From Haloferax prahovense DSM 18310 (GTDB taxonomy: Archaea > Halobacteriota > Halobacteria > Halobacteriales > Haloferacaceae): a DNA stretch of 64,000 nt. The notes under the pieces are model-generated. The model was given only the letters and a program-made list of their open reading frames with translations. It did no database searches and was not told the DNA's origin. Shown here in pieces: positions 42,696 to 52,064 of the stretch. Both the position numbers and the translations under genes were made by a program. Location of the stretch: contig NZ_AOLG01000056.1 of assembly GCF_000336815.1 (NCBI RefSeq), positions 62,525 to 126,524 of the forward strand. The letters are read 5' to 3'. Positions within the stretch are counted from its first letter, which is position 1. Every line of letters begins with the position of its first letter.

Positions 42696-43449
42696 TCACT
42701 GCTTGGGATCACGGACGGTCAACAACCCCCGAGCCATGAGTCGCCGGGCGATTACGACCAGCCCGTTCCCGAATCCTTCGCCGAATATCGCTTGTTCATC
42801 CTTGGTGTCGGGCATGAGCGAACTCACGAGAATCGTCGAGCGGTCGACCAGCAGGAGCCGGCCGATCGCCGTCTCGTCTTCAGTAACGTCCACACCGTGT
42901 AACACTCTAACCCAGAGATGACTGTCGTATCGTCCGGCACGGCCGTCTGGATTTGCTCTTGAAGCGACTCCGTCAGCGCGCCGATGAGAAGGTCGACCCC
43001 GCTACTGACGTCGTTGAGAGTGGCAACGAGATCATCGGTCAAGAGTGACTCGTCACCGACGACGAGAACGACCTCCTCGGATGCGTCCTCGATGAGTTGG
43101 TCCGTCCGATTTTCGATCGCGTCCCGCCCGGACATCGCCCATATCTGCTGGACAGGGGTTTCGTCGTCCTCCTCGACGATTTCGACCGTGCCCAGCGCAT
43201 CGTGGAGTCGCTCGAAGCGGTCTTCGTACTGGTCGCGCAAGGTCTCGGTCGCCTCGTCGAGCGGAACGGCCCGGAACTGCTGCGGGCTCGAATGCTGAAT
43301 CTCGACCAGGCCTTGTGCCTCCAGCGCTCGAATCGCATCGTACACCCGCGTTCGGGGAACCTCTGTCATCTCACTCAATTGCTTTGCTGTTCCCGTGCGG
43401 AGCGGTGTCCTCGTCGGCTCTGACAGTATGCCCCGGTGGCAATCGAACA
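42696..43449 (-). pseudogene. Frameshifted TrmB-family transcriptional regulator
   Basis: The minus strand encodes the TrmB HTH (GTAKQLSEMTEVPRTRVYDA), a coiled linker and the start of the sugar-binding/PLD-like domain up to VISGLE near 42913. The frame then shifts by one base (deletion near 42903) and continues as LHGVDVTEDETAIGRLLLVD and FGEGFGNGLVVIARRLMARG to 42696. The N-terminus before the HTH is also scrambled. At least one disabling lesion, so no full-length protein is expected. Confidence 0.75.
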
Positions 43450-43702
43450 TGTCGCCCCCTCGTCTATCTCTTCGCTGCCGCCGGTGTAGGTGACGGTCAA
43501 TTCGTCGCGTATCACGTCTCCCCGGTGAGGCGACTGCCAGATATCGTTTTCCAGTCCTCCGAGAAGTCCTGTGATATGCCCTTGGTGAGTGTGAAATATT
43601 CTGCGACGATGTCCCCATAGTCAGTTGCATCACCGAAGTCCGTTGGGGGCGAGCGATAGCAGCAGGGCTGTCGGTTTCAGCTGAAATGGCTTCGTTTGCT
43701 AA

Positions 43703-44038
43703 TCAGGGATTCGGCAGCGATACTTCTCCAGGGAGCGAGTCGAGCACCGCTTCGACCTGTTCGTCAGGATGGTACCGGACGGTACCAGTTGTGTGTTCGA
43801 ATTCGACGACACCGTAGTCCGCTAACTTCGGCAGATGCGTGTGGTGGAATTGGATGGCGAGTTTGTCCCGATCCTGCGGTGGACCGTTCTTGGAGTCCGA
43901 AGCTCGCCTGTGTATCTGCTCGACGAGGTCATCGAACGTCGTGGCCCCGGTAGCCTCGTGGCGCAAGTGGTGGATGATCCGACGTCGATGCTGGTCGGCG
44001 ACAAGGCGGAGACACGCGTCGAGACTGTGGGTCATCAT
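43703..44038 (-). CDS. DUF7344-type winged-helix protein
   Basis: Protein of 111 aa. N-terminal DQHRRRIIHHLRHEATGATT and C-terminal TTGTVRYHPDEQVEAVLDSL fit the haloarchaeal DUF7344/ArsR-like winged helix family (LADYGVVEFE is the recognition-to-wing part). ATG at 44038 (or 44035) lies about 28-35 bp after TATAATTG on this strand. Likely a DNA-binding regulator with unknown targets. Confidence 0.8.
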   Translation of the reverse strand: MMTHSLDACLRLVADQHRRRIIHHLRHEATGATTFDDLVEQIHRRASDSKNGPPQDRDKLAIQFHHTHLPKLADYGVVEFEHTTGTVRYHPDEQVEAVLDSLPGEVSLPNP

Positions 44039-44281
44039 AACTGTGACACTATCTACCGTGGTGCATCAATTATAGCTATTTTCACACTTGGGAAAGTTTT
44101 GATTATGTGAGTTACATTCACTGGACGTACGTGTCAGCAACAATAGTTCATTGGATGTTGTTGGCATTCGAGAGCCACGTCACCCAGTTAATCAAAAATT
44201 GTCTGATTATTAAAATATCGTCACTTGATGCAGTCGGAAGGCGTTAGTCCCAGTGTCCGCTCACCAGCGGAGAGATTTCAC

Positions 44282-44572
44282 ATGGTACGAAACCCATTCC
44301 GATCACGTCGAGAAACGCGGCGCCGAGCGCGAGAAGCGGTCGACTCCGAGAAGGCGAAACACGTCCTTTCGGAAGCCGCTGAGGAAGATGTCGAGCCAGA
44401 TGCGGAGGCTGCAGAGGCGCTGAGAGAGGCGGCAGCCGAGGAAACAGCCGAAGTCGCTGAATCGGCGGCTCGCCGCGCTCGCCGTCGCGGTCGCAAGAAC
44501 ATCACCGCCGAAGACGTGGCACAGGCGAACGAACGACATCAAGACCGCGAAGAACGTGGACGGCGCCGATAA
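44282..44572 (+). CDS. Single histone-fold protein
   Basis: Very basic/acidic patterned protein of 96 aa. After an Arg-rich start (MVRNPFRSRRETRRRAREAV) comes a helix-strand-helix-strand-helix pattern ending in RARRRGRKNITAEDVAQANE. The GRKNITAEDVAQA segment aligns with the GRKTVKAEDIKLA end of archaeal histones. The long middle helix is Ala/Glu-rich (ALREAAAEETAEVAESAARR). Haloarchaeal histones are usually two fused folds of about 140 aa, so a single fold is unusual. An upstream ATG at 44228 (114 aa) is possible. DNA binding is inferred. Confidence 0.6.
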   Translation: MVRNPFRSRRETRRRAREAVDSEKAKHVLSEAAEEDVEPDAEAAEALREAAAEETAEVAESAARRARRRGRKNITAEDVAQANERHQDREERGRRR

Positions 44573-44621
44573 CGATCGACCGCAGACCCGTCCCCGCCAG
44601 GTCCTCCCGAGTGACTAAACG

Positions 44622-44768
44622 ATGCCAGAATGCAACGACTGCGGCGCGTTCGTAACGTCACGATTTGCCCGCGTCTTCGGGGACAACGAAGACAACATCT
44701 ACGGCTGCCGCGCCTGTCTGCCAGTCACAGCACTGATCGACGGACATGCGGCACGGGACCCCTCGTGA
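44622..44768 (+). CDS. Small zinc-finger protein (DUF7563-like)
   Basis: 48 aa: MPECNDCGAFVTSRFARVFG followed by a second CxxC (CRAC). The MPECxxCGAFVTxxFARVF pattern is that of the abundant haloarchaeal DUF7563 zinc fingers. Starts 50 bp after the histone-fold gene, same strand. Zinc binding by the four cysteines is inferred. Confidence 0.7.
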   Translation: MPECNDCGAFVTSRFARVFGDNEDNIYGCRACLPVTALIDGHAARDPS

Positions 44769-44832
44769 CGCCGACGAACGCTTCGGCTCTCGACCGACGT
44801 CTGGTGTCGGTACGGTAATTGTCAACAGAAAG

Positions 44833-44978
44833 ATGACAACGACACGCATCTCCGTTTCAGAAGCAACGCTCTACGTATGCCGTGATTGTGGAGACGGCAT
44901 CGAAGACCTGAAGACACAGGCAAGTGCCTGCAGTGTGGGGCGCGGTTGGTGAACAGTAGCGTCCCACACGACGGCTAA
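44833..44978 (+). pseudogene. Frameshifted small zinc-ribbon gene
   Basis: The frame from ATG 44833 gives YVCRDCGDGIEDLKT with the first CxxC, then loses the ribbon and stops at 44952. A one-base shift near 44914 restores TGKCLQCGARLVNSS with the second CxxC and a TAA at 44976-44978. A single-nucleotide deletion therefore disrupts a typical two-CxxC haloarchaeal ribbon. Confidence 0.55.
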
Positions 44979-45235
44979 GAGACAATCGTTCCCATCACGC
45001 GCTGTGTGCGTTTCCGTGCCAAATGAGCTACAGCACGGACACCGACCGTCGAGACCGAGCAGATACTCAGAGTCATCACCAGCGTTCGCGTCGCCTAGAG
45101 CTACCGTACGAACGTCGATTTCCACGGCCGTTCAGCTAAACTCTGGCCGAGTCCCCAGACGAACGACATCTGCTTCGCTGTTTCCGAGCCGTCGATCCAA
45201 AGTTGTGTGTATCACCGAGAGCAGTTGGAGTGGGT

Positions 45236-45826
45236 CTACAGGATGAACGTGACGATGGCAAGAACGACGAAGATGATGACCAGCCAGTTGGCGATGTCCA
45301 TACTGAGTCCGGCGACCCCCCGAGCGCCGAGCACCGCTGCGGCGAGCGCGAGTATCAAAATGGCTTTGATCGGCACAGCAAAGAATTGGAATGACTCACC
45401 AACGAACGAATCGAGGTTGCAGAGATTCTCGACGATGAAGATCTCCTGATCGAGGAGTCGAGTGTGAGCCGGACGGGCGGGGTTCTGGTGGTCGTCAGCG
45501 TTTAGCGTGTCTACCCCGACTAAGGAAACGTCTGCGTCGATTAGTCTCTCGATGACGCCCTCAGAGATGTAGGGGTAGGTTCGGTACTCCTCTGAGCCCC
45601 CAGTTCTTGTCCCATCCAAAATTGAACAGGACGGCGGAGCCTTCGAGGTCAGCCTCTCGGGAAGCGCGTCGACAGTCAATTCTTCGTCGCCGGCAAGTTC
45701 TCGGGCATCGACGATCGTCCCGGGCAGTATCAGTTCGCTAATTTCAAGCTCACTAATGTCGCGACCCTCTGGATGCCGATGATACGGCGAATCGAGGGAC
45801 GTCCCCATGGACGTCTGGAACCGCAT
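45236..45826 (-). pseudogene. Truncated cyclase fused in frame to a DUF1328-like membrane protein
   Basis: Residues 1-154 resemble the core of kynurenine-formamidase-type cyclases ([18 protein letters not shown] metal loop, [32 protein letters not shown]), but the N-terminal third is missing and the first metal-loop His is absent. After FFAVPIK the sequence becomes a two-helix DUF1328-like membrane protein: [20 protein letters not shown] and [14 protein letters not shown]. The junction suggests a deletion joined two neighbours. The frame is open, so a hybrid protein could be made; enzyme activity is unlikely. Confidence 0.55.
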
Positions 45827-46040
45827 CTCGGTGACCTGCTGACAGGGCGAACACCGCCGATGTTCGTCCGTCGGCGCAAGTGACGATGGCGGGTAGGTGG
45901 CACCACTTGGAATTGGCTACGGTCGCATTCGTACCTGTCATCTAACCCTACCACAGTGTGTCGAACGACCAACGTCGGTGGGGTGAGAGGATACCACAGC
46001 CACGGTTACGCAAGGAACGATGCCGGAAATGACCCCTCTA

Positions 46041-47078
46041 TCAGCCGACGATCGAGTCCGCTCGTTCCTGAACAAACAGGTCAAGGACGACCTTCGAGCC
46101 GCCGAGTATGACCGGCCCGACGAACAAGCCGATTGCCCCAAACAGAACGACTCCCCCGAAGATACCCACGACGATAGTCGCGACGTTGATCGCCCCACTC
46201 CGGTTGATAATCGCCGGGCGAAGATAGAGGTCCGAGGCGCTGACCACCGACCCATAGGCAAAAAACAGTATCGCTGTAGCGGGGCGACCGATTGCGAACA
46301 GGTAACCCGAAACCGGAAGCCAAACACCGAATGCTCCAACGAGCGGGAGCAACGTGAGAACAAATGTCGCCACAGTCAAGAACACGGCCCCGGGCATGCC
46401 AACGAGCGCTAGCCCGATGCCGAGTAGTACCGCTTGGACTCCCGCGACAGCGACGTTCCCGATAACGGACGCCCACATGAGAACGTCAAGCTCTCTGATA
46501 AGTTCCCGCTCCACACGATCAGAGAGCGGGACAATCGACTTTAGCCATGTGACGAACTGTTCACGGTCTCGCAATAACGCAAAGAGTACGAAGACCGTCA
46601 CGGTGAGACCGATCAGCACACCAGGGAGACCGCCGACAATGGTCACCGCGCCGGTTGCAAGACGTTGTAACCCGGTAGCGATTGGCGCTTGATACGTCGC
46701 ATACAACAGGTCGAAATCGATCACATAGCCAATGGCTTCGAGTCGGTCCTGAACGATGTCAAGACTGAGTCCCCCTTCTTGGAGGGCGGTTAACAGCTCC
46801 AGACCCTGCTGAATTGCGACCGTAAGAAGATACGCGACCGGGATGAAGAAGACAAATACTGAAAGCGAAATCAGGGTGAAGGCAGCTGTAGTTGCGCTCG
46901 TGTGACGCTCGAGCATCCGTTGTGCGGGAGCGAGGACGTATGCGAGGACGATCGCGAGCAAAATATACTGAAGCTGTGTGAACACGAAAAGTAGACCGAG
47001 AACGCCGCTCACTACCGCCAAAATCGACAGTACAGCATGGTCCGAAAACCAACGTTGACGGTCTCCCCGTTCAGTCAT
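46041..47078 (-). CDS. AI-2E family transporter (PerM-like permease)
   Basis: Polytopic protein of 345 aa with about eight helices, including the paired N-terminal helices (VLSILAVVSGVLGLLFVFTQ), a central hydrophilic segment (about 115-175) and the C-terminal family signature PLVGAFGVWLPVSGYLFAIG and FVGPVILGGSKVVLD. Family members export small molecules or ions; the substrate is not assigned. ATG at 47078 (MTERGDRQRWFSDH) puts the first helix near residue 13; an upstream ATG at 47102 is possible. Confidence 0.85.
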   Translation of the reverse strand: MTERGDRQRWFSDHAVLSILAVVSGVLGLLFVFTQLQYILLAIVLAYVLAPAQRMLERHTSATTAAFTLISLSVFVFFIPVAYLLTVAIQQGLELLTALQEGGLSLDIVQDRLEAIGYVIDFDLLYATYQAPIATGLQRLATGAVTIVGGLPGVLIGLTVTVFVLFALLRDREQFVTWLKSIVPLSDRVERELIRELDVLMWASVIGNVAVAGVQAVLLGIGLALVGMPGAVFLTVATFVLTLLPLVGAFGVWLPVSGYLFAIGRPATAILFFAYGSVVSASDLYLRPAIINRSGAINVATIVVGIFGGVVLFGAIGLFVGPVILGGSKVVLDLFVQERADSIVG

Positions 47079-47384
47079 ATTCAGTATAGAGATTCCCCTC
47101 ATGCTTGAGTTGTGTGCACAGAATTGGGCTATCTGCCACTGGTCGTCACTTGCTCCGAGTACTGTCACGTTTCACGTCAGATTGAAAATCAGTGATAATC
47201 TGACCCACTGCTTGCGGAAATTTCTCGGAACAACGTTCTTTCTTGAAAACAATCGGGATCTTGATCGAAGCGGTCGATAACGCAGATATCGCTGACCAAA
47301 AACACTGTCGAAAATCCCAGTCATCGGAGAATGTCTGTCACTCCCGTTATGTCACTTATTACCTTCCCGGACGTAGTTGGCAGT

Positions 47385-47642
47385 ATGAACCGCAAGATTA
47401 AATTCAGTGACATTTTGAGCTTGCTTGATGAGATTGAGTATCCCATCGGGCGGACGACAGCATCTGAAGAGCTTTCCGATGTTAGGCTGGTATTGGCCGA
47501 CGGTGAGACAAATCTAGGCAAATTGGTTTCTCAGACCTCCCGTGAGTCGTTCGAATCGGCTACCGATATTCAGTCGGAGCTCCACAACGTACTCCCACGG
47601 GAGGCAGTCGGGGATCCATATCAATCTGAGGGGGACGCGTGA
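47385..47642 (+). CDS. DUF5789-like small protein
   Basis: 85-aa protein (MNRKIKFSDILSLLDEIEYP start; YPIGRTTASEELSD, FESATDIQSEL). The layout of a short helix, a YPI-R segment and an ESA-D-x-x helix matches the haloarchaeal DUF5789 family, whose role is unknown. ATG at 47385 follows an ACTTATTACC box by about 25-30 bp, fitting a leaderless mRNA; an earlier in-frame ATG is less likely. Confidence 0.65.
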   Translation: MNRKIKFSDILSLLDEIEYPIGRTTASEELSDVRLVLADGETNLGKLVSQTSRESFESATDIQSELHNVLPREAVGDPYQSEGDA

Positions 47643-48018
47643 TATCCTCTCGCGGCTGAAGGCGCGGGCCTCCCACCCGGTGTTGGCTGGGCAGGTCAAT
47701 CCTGACGATTGGGCGTTTAAGATTTGCTGGACAGTCAGCCAGTGACTTCGCCACGAAGCCGTTATTCGCACCTCGAAACGAGCTTCGAGTCACCTGATTG
47801 GTTAATGGCTGTCGGCGTGGTTGGCTTATATTTTGGTTTCGACTAAGAACCGCGGCGAGCACCGAGTCAACCACCAGTTCTCCACGAACGCGTCTCGATG
47901 TGGTAGTTTGTGACTCGGGTTGTCGGATTCATCTCGTGTCTGAAGCACCACTATTCTCCTTGAATCTCTATAACTACCGTATTTGAACGATGGCAGTCAC
48001 TCTGTTGATGCAACGGTG
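47643..48018. other. Intergenic region
   Basis: About 375 bp between the DUF5789-like gene and the exchanger. Frames on both strands are short and overlapping with no acidic bias. No structure recognised. Confidence 0.4.
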
Positions 48019-49368
48019 TTAGTCCGCCCGTTCCGTCTGGCCCGTCCCGATTCCAATCGCCGCCCGGACATTCGATACACCGTGCTCAAGAAGTTCGTGA
48101 GCACTTTCACGACGTTTGACGAATAATCCGACACTGAGGACGGCGTAGACAACAGTATAGGCGTAGAGGATGGAAATACTGAGGGTCGTTGCGGTCGGTC
48201 CAGCGTAGGTCTGAATCACATAGAACTCCGTAAGAACTTGTGTTGTAAACAGGATGAGCAACACAACTGCCTCACGAATACTAATCTCGAAGTCTGTCAG
48301 GAGAGCAATTGCAAAGAGGCTCTGGGCGGCGGTGATCCAGATCTCTGCTGCCTGTTTCGAATCGAACGAGAGTGTCCCGATTGCACCGGCTGAGATGGAG
48401 TAGACGACAGCAAGTGTGCCGATGAGCAACGTCCACTGATTAAGCTTTGAGGAGATGAGTGCGTTGAATCCGGCAGTCGAGCGCGCTTTGTTGACGAGGT
48501 AGGCGACGACGATAAGTTCGGGGCTTTCTGAGGCAAGCGGTGCAAACCACTGAATCATGAAGAACTTGGGAATGCCATACTGGAGCCCCAACTGTTCCAG
48601 CCCCTCGGCGAACGGGTGGACGGCAGTGAAGATTACCACACCTGAAAACACGAACCCAAAGAGGACGACCGCGATGCGAGGTCCTTTCGGATATTGGTGG
48701 AAGTATGCAGGGACACCAATGTGTTCCTCGGACGCCCCAGCGCCACCACGAATCGCGACAAAGATATACAGCAAGAACAGTCCGACGAGAAAGAGTGTAT
48801 CAAGCGGCCCAATACCGCCACTCAGCGGGATGAAGAACGCATACGTAGTCGCGACAAGTAAGAACATGATTTCAGTTGCAATGTCCCGGTCGAGACTGAC
48901 CACGTCCGCGAGGAATCCCGAGCGGTACTCAACCGCCGGGTCAGCGGTGCGCTTTGCGAGGTAGATAGTGAAGAATGCGATGCCCGACCATCCGAGACCG
49001 ATGAGAATGCGGTTCGCACCGGTCATATTGGCCACTGCGAGGTTAGCAGCCTCACTTGAGCCAGCACCGGCCTGCCACGCGTAGAGGGCGTCAACGGCGT
49101 ACTCGGGAGCCACGGCAAGCACCGCCAGCACCGCGATGGCGAATGCCTGCGGGACGTCTTTTTCAGCGGTCTCTGCCCCCCACGCGAGCAGGAACGCTGC
49201 ACCCACGAGTGCGAGGCCACCAACGAGGACGGCCATACCGGGTGTGATATTCTCGCCCGGGTGCACAGTTCCGTACCCACCAGACGCGACGAACGTCCCG
49301 ATCCACGGCACTGTCAATACCAGCGCAACGGCGACCGCGACGAGTGGGTGGCGTAACCGATTGAGCAC
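48019..49368 (-). CDS. Sodium/calcium exchanger family (CaCA) antiporter
   Basis: Membrane protein of 449 aa with about 11 helices. The two alpha repeats of the superfamily are visible: LAVAPEYAVDALYAWQAGAG with AANLAVANMTGANRILIGLG, and ASESPELIVVAYLVNKARST with ISSKLNQWTLLIGTL. These contain the conserved Glu/Asn ion ligands. GTG at 49368 is chosen because GGTATCTG lies about 25-30 bp upstream; an open frame extends to 49470 but is non-hydrophobic. Cation specificity (Ca2+, Na+, H+) cannot be read. Confidence 0.85.
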   Translation of the reverse strand: MLNRLRHPLVAVAVALVLTVPWIGTFVASGGYGTVHPGENITPGMAVLVGGLALVGAAFLLAWGAETAEKDVPQAFAIAVLAVLAVAPEYAVDALYAWQAGAGSSEAANLAVANMTGANRILIGLGWSGIAFFTIYLAKRTADPAVEYRSGFLADVVSLDRDIATEIMFLLVATTYAFFIPLSGGIGPLDTLFLVGLFLLYIFVAIRGGAGASEEHIGVPAYFHQYPKGPRIAVVLFGFVFSGVVIFTAVHPFAEGLEQLGLQYGIPKFFMIQWFAPLASESPELIVVAYLVNKARSTAGFNALISSKLNQWTLLIGTLAVVYSISAGAIGTLSFDSKQAAEIWITAAQSLFAIALLTDFEISIREAVVLLILFTTQVLTEFYVIQTYAGPTATTLSISILYAYTVVYAVLSVGLFVKRRESAHELLEHGVSNVRAAIGIGTGQTERAD

Positions 49369-49810
49369 TAATCCGATAACGTAGGGCAGATACCTACTTC
49401 TTGCGCCCAAGTAGTCGTCTCTCCGGACGCCTCGGCGTCCTCTGTAGATACCGCTTCCAAGGCTGTACAAAGAGGAGCGATGCGAAGCCAGTTCTGATAT
49501 GGGCGAGGATGGTACGTTCGCGCGCTAACCGGGTTCTCTCCTAGGCGAGCCTATTTGAACATCCGTTATCTCAGTCGTAGGCACTGACCGTTCGCCGTTC
49601 TTTTTCTCTGTACATCGGTGAGAATCGCTTGCTCACCCCCTCTCGAGAACAGTCAAAATACTCGGACAACTGTGGAGATTTCAACGGCGACGCTCACGTG
49701 CCGTCCCGAGGGGCTGGTCCACATCGACCCCCCGTTATCTCGCCAATCAGCCTGCATCATCGCTCTGTATGATGCATCGTCCGCCGTGACGTTCTCGTGA
49801 GTGCCGGCCC
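49369..49810. other. Intergenic region with a hairpin
   Basis: About 440 bp without a gene. The right part contains TGCATCAT-N8-ATGATGCA (49753-49776), a perfect 8-bp inverted repeat. It lies 35-58 bp beyond the 3' end of the leftward M50 protease gene, so it may affect its mRNA end or be an operator. Confidence 0.4.
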
Positions 49811-50980
49811 TCACTGGAAACCGGGTCCGGAGATCGGTTGGTCGAGTGTCTGTGGTGGCCCGCCGCTCTGAATGACGTTGAACGCCCGCATCATGTCTGT
49901 CCGAGAAATGATTCCAACGAGATCACCGGCCTCATTGACGACCGGCAAGCGTCCAACGCCGTTCTGCTGCATCTGCTGGAAGGCGGTCATTGCGTCGGCG
50001 TCGGGGGAGATCGTATAGAGGTCGGTTGACATCACGTCCTCAACGCGATATGCATCGCGTTCGACTTCTTCGACAGCAGCTGCATCGTCCAGCGTCACAA
50101 TCCCAACGAGGTCGCCGTTTCGCAGTACTGGATACCCGATATGGCGCTCGGTAAACATCCGCGCGAGGAGATCAGAGATAGTCGTCTCCTCGGAAACCGT
50201 CTCGAGGCTCTCTCCGGGCGTCATCACGTCGCTTACGCTGATGCCTTCGAAAGCTGCCTTGATAGTGGTCTGTTGGGCCTCGCCGGACGCGGCAATGTAG
50301 ATGAAAAACGCCAGTACGATGAGAAACAGGTTGGTGAACAGCCCGAGAAGGCCCAGGCCGAACGCGAACACTTTCCCGACGGCAGCAGCCTGTTGGGTCG
50401 CCTTCGCGTGTGGTTGGTTCCGAGCAAGGAGTGCCCGGAGGATACGCCCGCCATCCATCGGAAATCCGGGGAGCAGATTGAACGCAGCGAGCACTATATT
50501 CAGGATTGCGAGATAGCCGAAGACGAACCGGGCTGCGTCGACACCCGGCGGGAGAGTGATAAATACCACGTAGGAGCCCACGCCGAGGAGGACGCTCACG
50601 ATGGGGCCAGCGATAGCGATCACGAGCTCGTGACGCCAGTCTTCGGGGAACTCGGTGAAGCTGGCCACGCCACCGAGTAACCAGAGAGTTATCGAATCGA
50701 TTTCGTATCCGTATCGCAACGCGACCAGCGAGTGTCCGAACTCGTGCAACAGGACGCCGGTAAACAGTCCCAGCGCCGAGGCCAGTCCGAGTACCCACGG
50801 GAGATTCCCGTCTGTCAACTGGTTCGGGTCCATCGTGGCACCGAACGTCTGGTTTATCACCACTACCAACTCGGCGATATCCCCGGCGATGAAGACGGCG
50901 AAGAGCGGAAGGACGATCAGGAAGGTCCAGTTGAGCCTGACGGGGATACCAAACGCCGAACCGACTCGGAATCCTCTCAT
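49811..50980 (-). CDS. Site-2 protease family (M50) metalloprotease with CBS pair
   Basis: Intramembrane zinc protease of 389 aa. Zinc motif HEFGH at residues 79-83 in a membrane helix, third ligand in NLLPGFPMDGGRILRAL near 172-188, about six helices, then two CBS domains (about 245-375; VSDVMTPGESL and VEDVMSTDLYTISP) that bind adenosyl nucleotides and may gate activity. ATG at 50980 (MRGFRVGSAFGIPVRLNWT) is the family start. Substrates are unknown. Confidence 0.92.
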   Translation of the reverse strand: MRGFRVGSAFGIPVRLNWTFLIVLPLFAVFIAGDIAELVVVINQTFGATMDPNQLTDGNLPWVLGLASALGLFTGVLLHEFGHSLVALRYGYEIDSITLWLLGGVASFTEFPEDWRHELVIAIAGPIVSVLLGVGSYVVFITLPPGVDAARFVFGYLAILNIVLAAFNLLPGFPMDGGRILRALLARNQPHAKATQQAAAVGKVFAFGLGLLGLFTNLFLIVLAFFIYIAASGEAQQTTIKAAFEGISVSDVMTPGESLETVSEETTISDLLARMFTERHIGYPVLRNGDLVGIVTLDDAAAVEEVERDAYRVEDVMSTDLYTISPDADAMTAFQQMQQNGVGRLPVVNEAGDLVGIISRTDMMRAFNVIQSGGPPQTLDQPISGPGFQ

Positions 50981-51238
50981 GTATAGGTTATTACCCGCGA
51001 AACAGGTTAAAACGGCCGGGCAGTCGGAACAAACGATAGCAGTAGGTCGGTGAGCGACGCCACCAACCGCATCCATTCGTGACGAATAGACATACGGCGT
51101 CGGGACCGAGCCGCTGTGACGGAGTCTCGAACACGTGGGTGTCGACCCGTCACGTTACAGAGTCCCGTCCGAGAGTTCGACACCGAGACTCTGGGATACG
51201 TTACACGACTTTATTGTTCTGCCGGTGCAACGTTTCGT

Positions 51239-51712
51239 ATGACACTCGACGTAGAGGTTCCGGAACCACCGGATCTCTCGAACCGAGGGATGCCGCGTGA
51301 GTTCGAGTTGCAGGAGGAGACGCTCGGGTCGGAAGACTTCTACCGCGAGGACCTCGAAGACCTGCTTCAGGAGGGGGCATGGAAGGAGGGGTTCAACGAA
51401 TGGGCCGAATACACGGACCTCGACGAAGAGCAGGTTCGGATCGTCAGCGACCTCGGTCTGTTCCAGGTGTTCGACTTCTACTGGGACCCCACCGAAGACC
51501 GACTTCGCTTCGACGCCCCGACGATACCGAACGACTGGCGCGAGCGGGACGCAACCGAGTCGCTCGATTCGAGCACGGTTTCGATGATCGACGCTACGTT
51601 ACAGGATCTCGGCCAAACTGTACACGAGACGCTGGAGGGCTACCTCGAACGGAACGACGAAGCCACCGATTTTGGCTGGGGGAAAGAGACGTACGGCAAA
51701 CGAGGCGAGTGA
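51239..51712 (+). CDS. Conserved haloarchaeal protein of unknown function
   Basis: Acidic soluble protein of 157 aa. Segments such as PEPPDLSNRGMPREFELQEE, WKEGFNEWAEYTDLDEEQ and VFDFYWDPTEDRLRFDAP are characteristic of a conserved haloarchaeal family; no function is known to me. ATG at 51239 lies 25-31 bp after ACTTTATTG, giving a leaderless start. Confidence 0.75.
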   Translation: MTLDVEVPEPPDLSNRGMPREFELQEETLGSEDFYREDLEDLLQEGAWKEGFNEWAEYTDLDEEQVRIVSDLGLFQVFDFYWDPTEDRLRFDAPTIPNDWRERDATESLDSSTVSMIDATLQDLGQTVHETLEGYLERNDEATDFGWGKETYGKRGE

Positions 51713-51751
51713 CTCCCACGTGAGTACTCGCAACGGTTCGATGAGAAAGCC

Positions 51752-51767
51752 CACGACTTCAGTCGTG
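51752..51767 (+). mobile_element. IS200/IS605 right-end remnant
   Basis: AAAGCCCACGACTTCAGTCG from 51747, with the stem CACGACT-TC-AGTCGTG at 51752-51767, repeats the PATE right end at 20017-20036 except for the outermost pairs. No transposase or left end is adjacent, so this is a solo end. Confidence 0.55.
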
Positions 51768-52064
51768 TGTAGCTGTCAACTAGGGGTAGGGAAGCCATCG
51801 TGAGGTGGACCGAATCGTCGCCGCAGTCCATTTCGCGAGTTCGGCCGCGTGATGGACGTTGTGGGCTGCGTGTTCGCTACCGTGAACGGGGAGCAGAATC
51901 GAGTCACACATGTCACTACCGGCCGCGACGGTGAGCAGTCACAAAGCAGTTCTCACGGCGCGGACCTCGCCGGTGGACGACCGACGCCACCTGTGTTCGG
52001 CGACAGAGCGGCGCGAGCCGTACTACTATGTAGACTCGACGGAAATCTATACACGGTCAATTCT

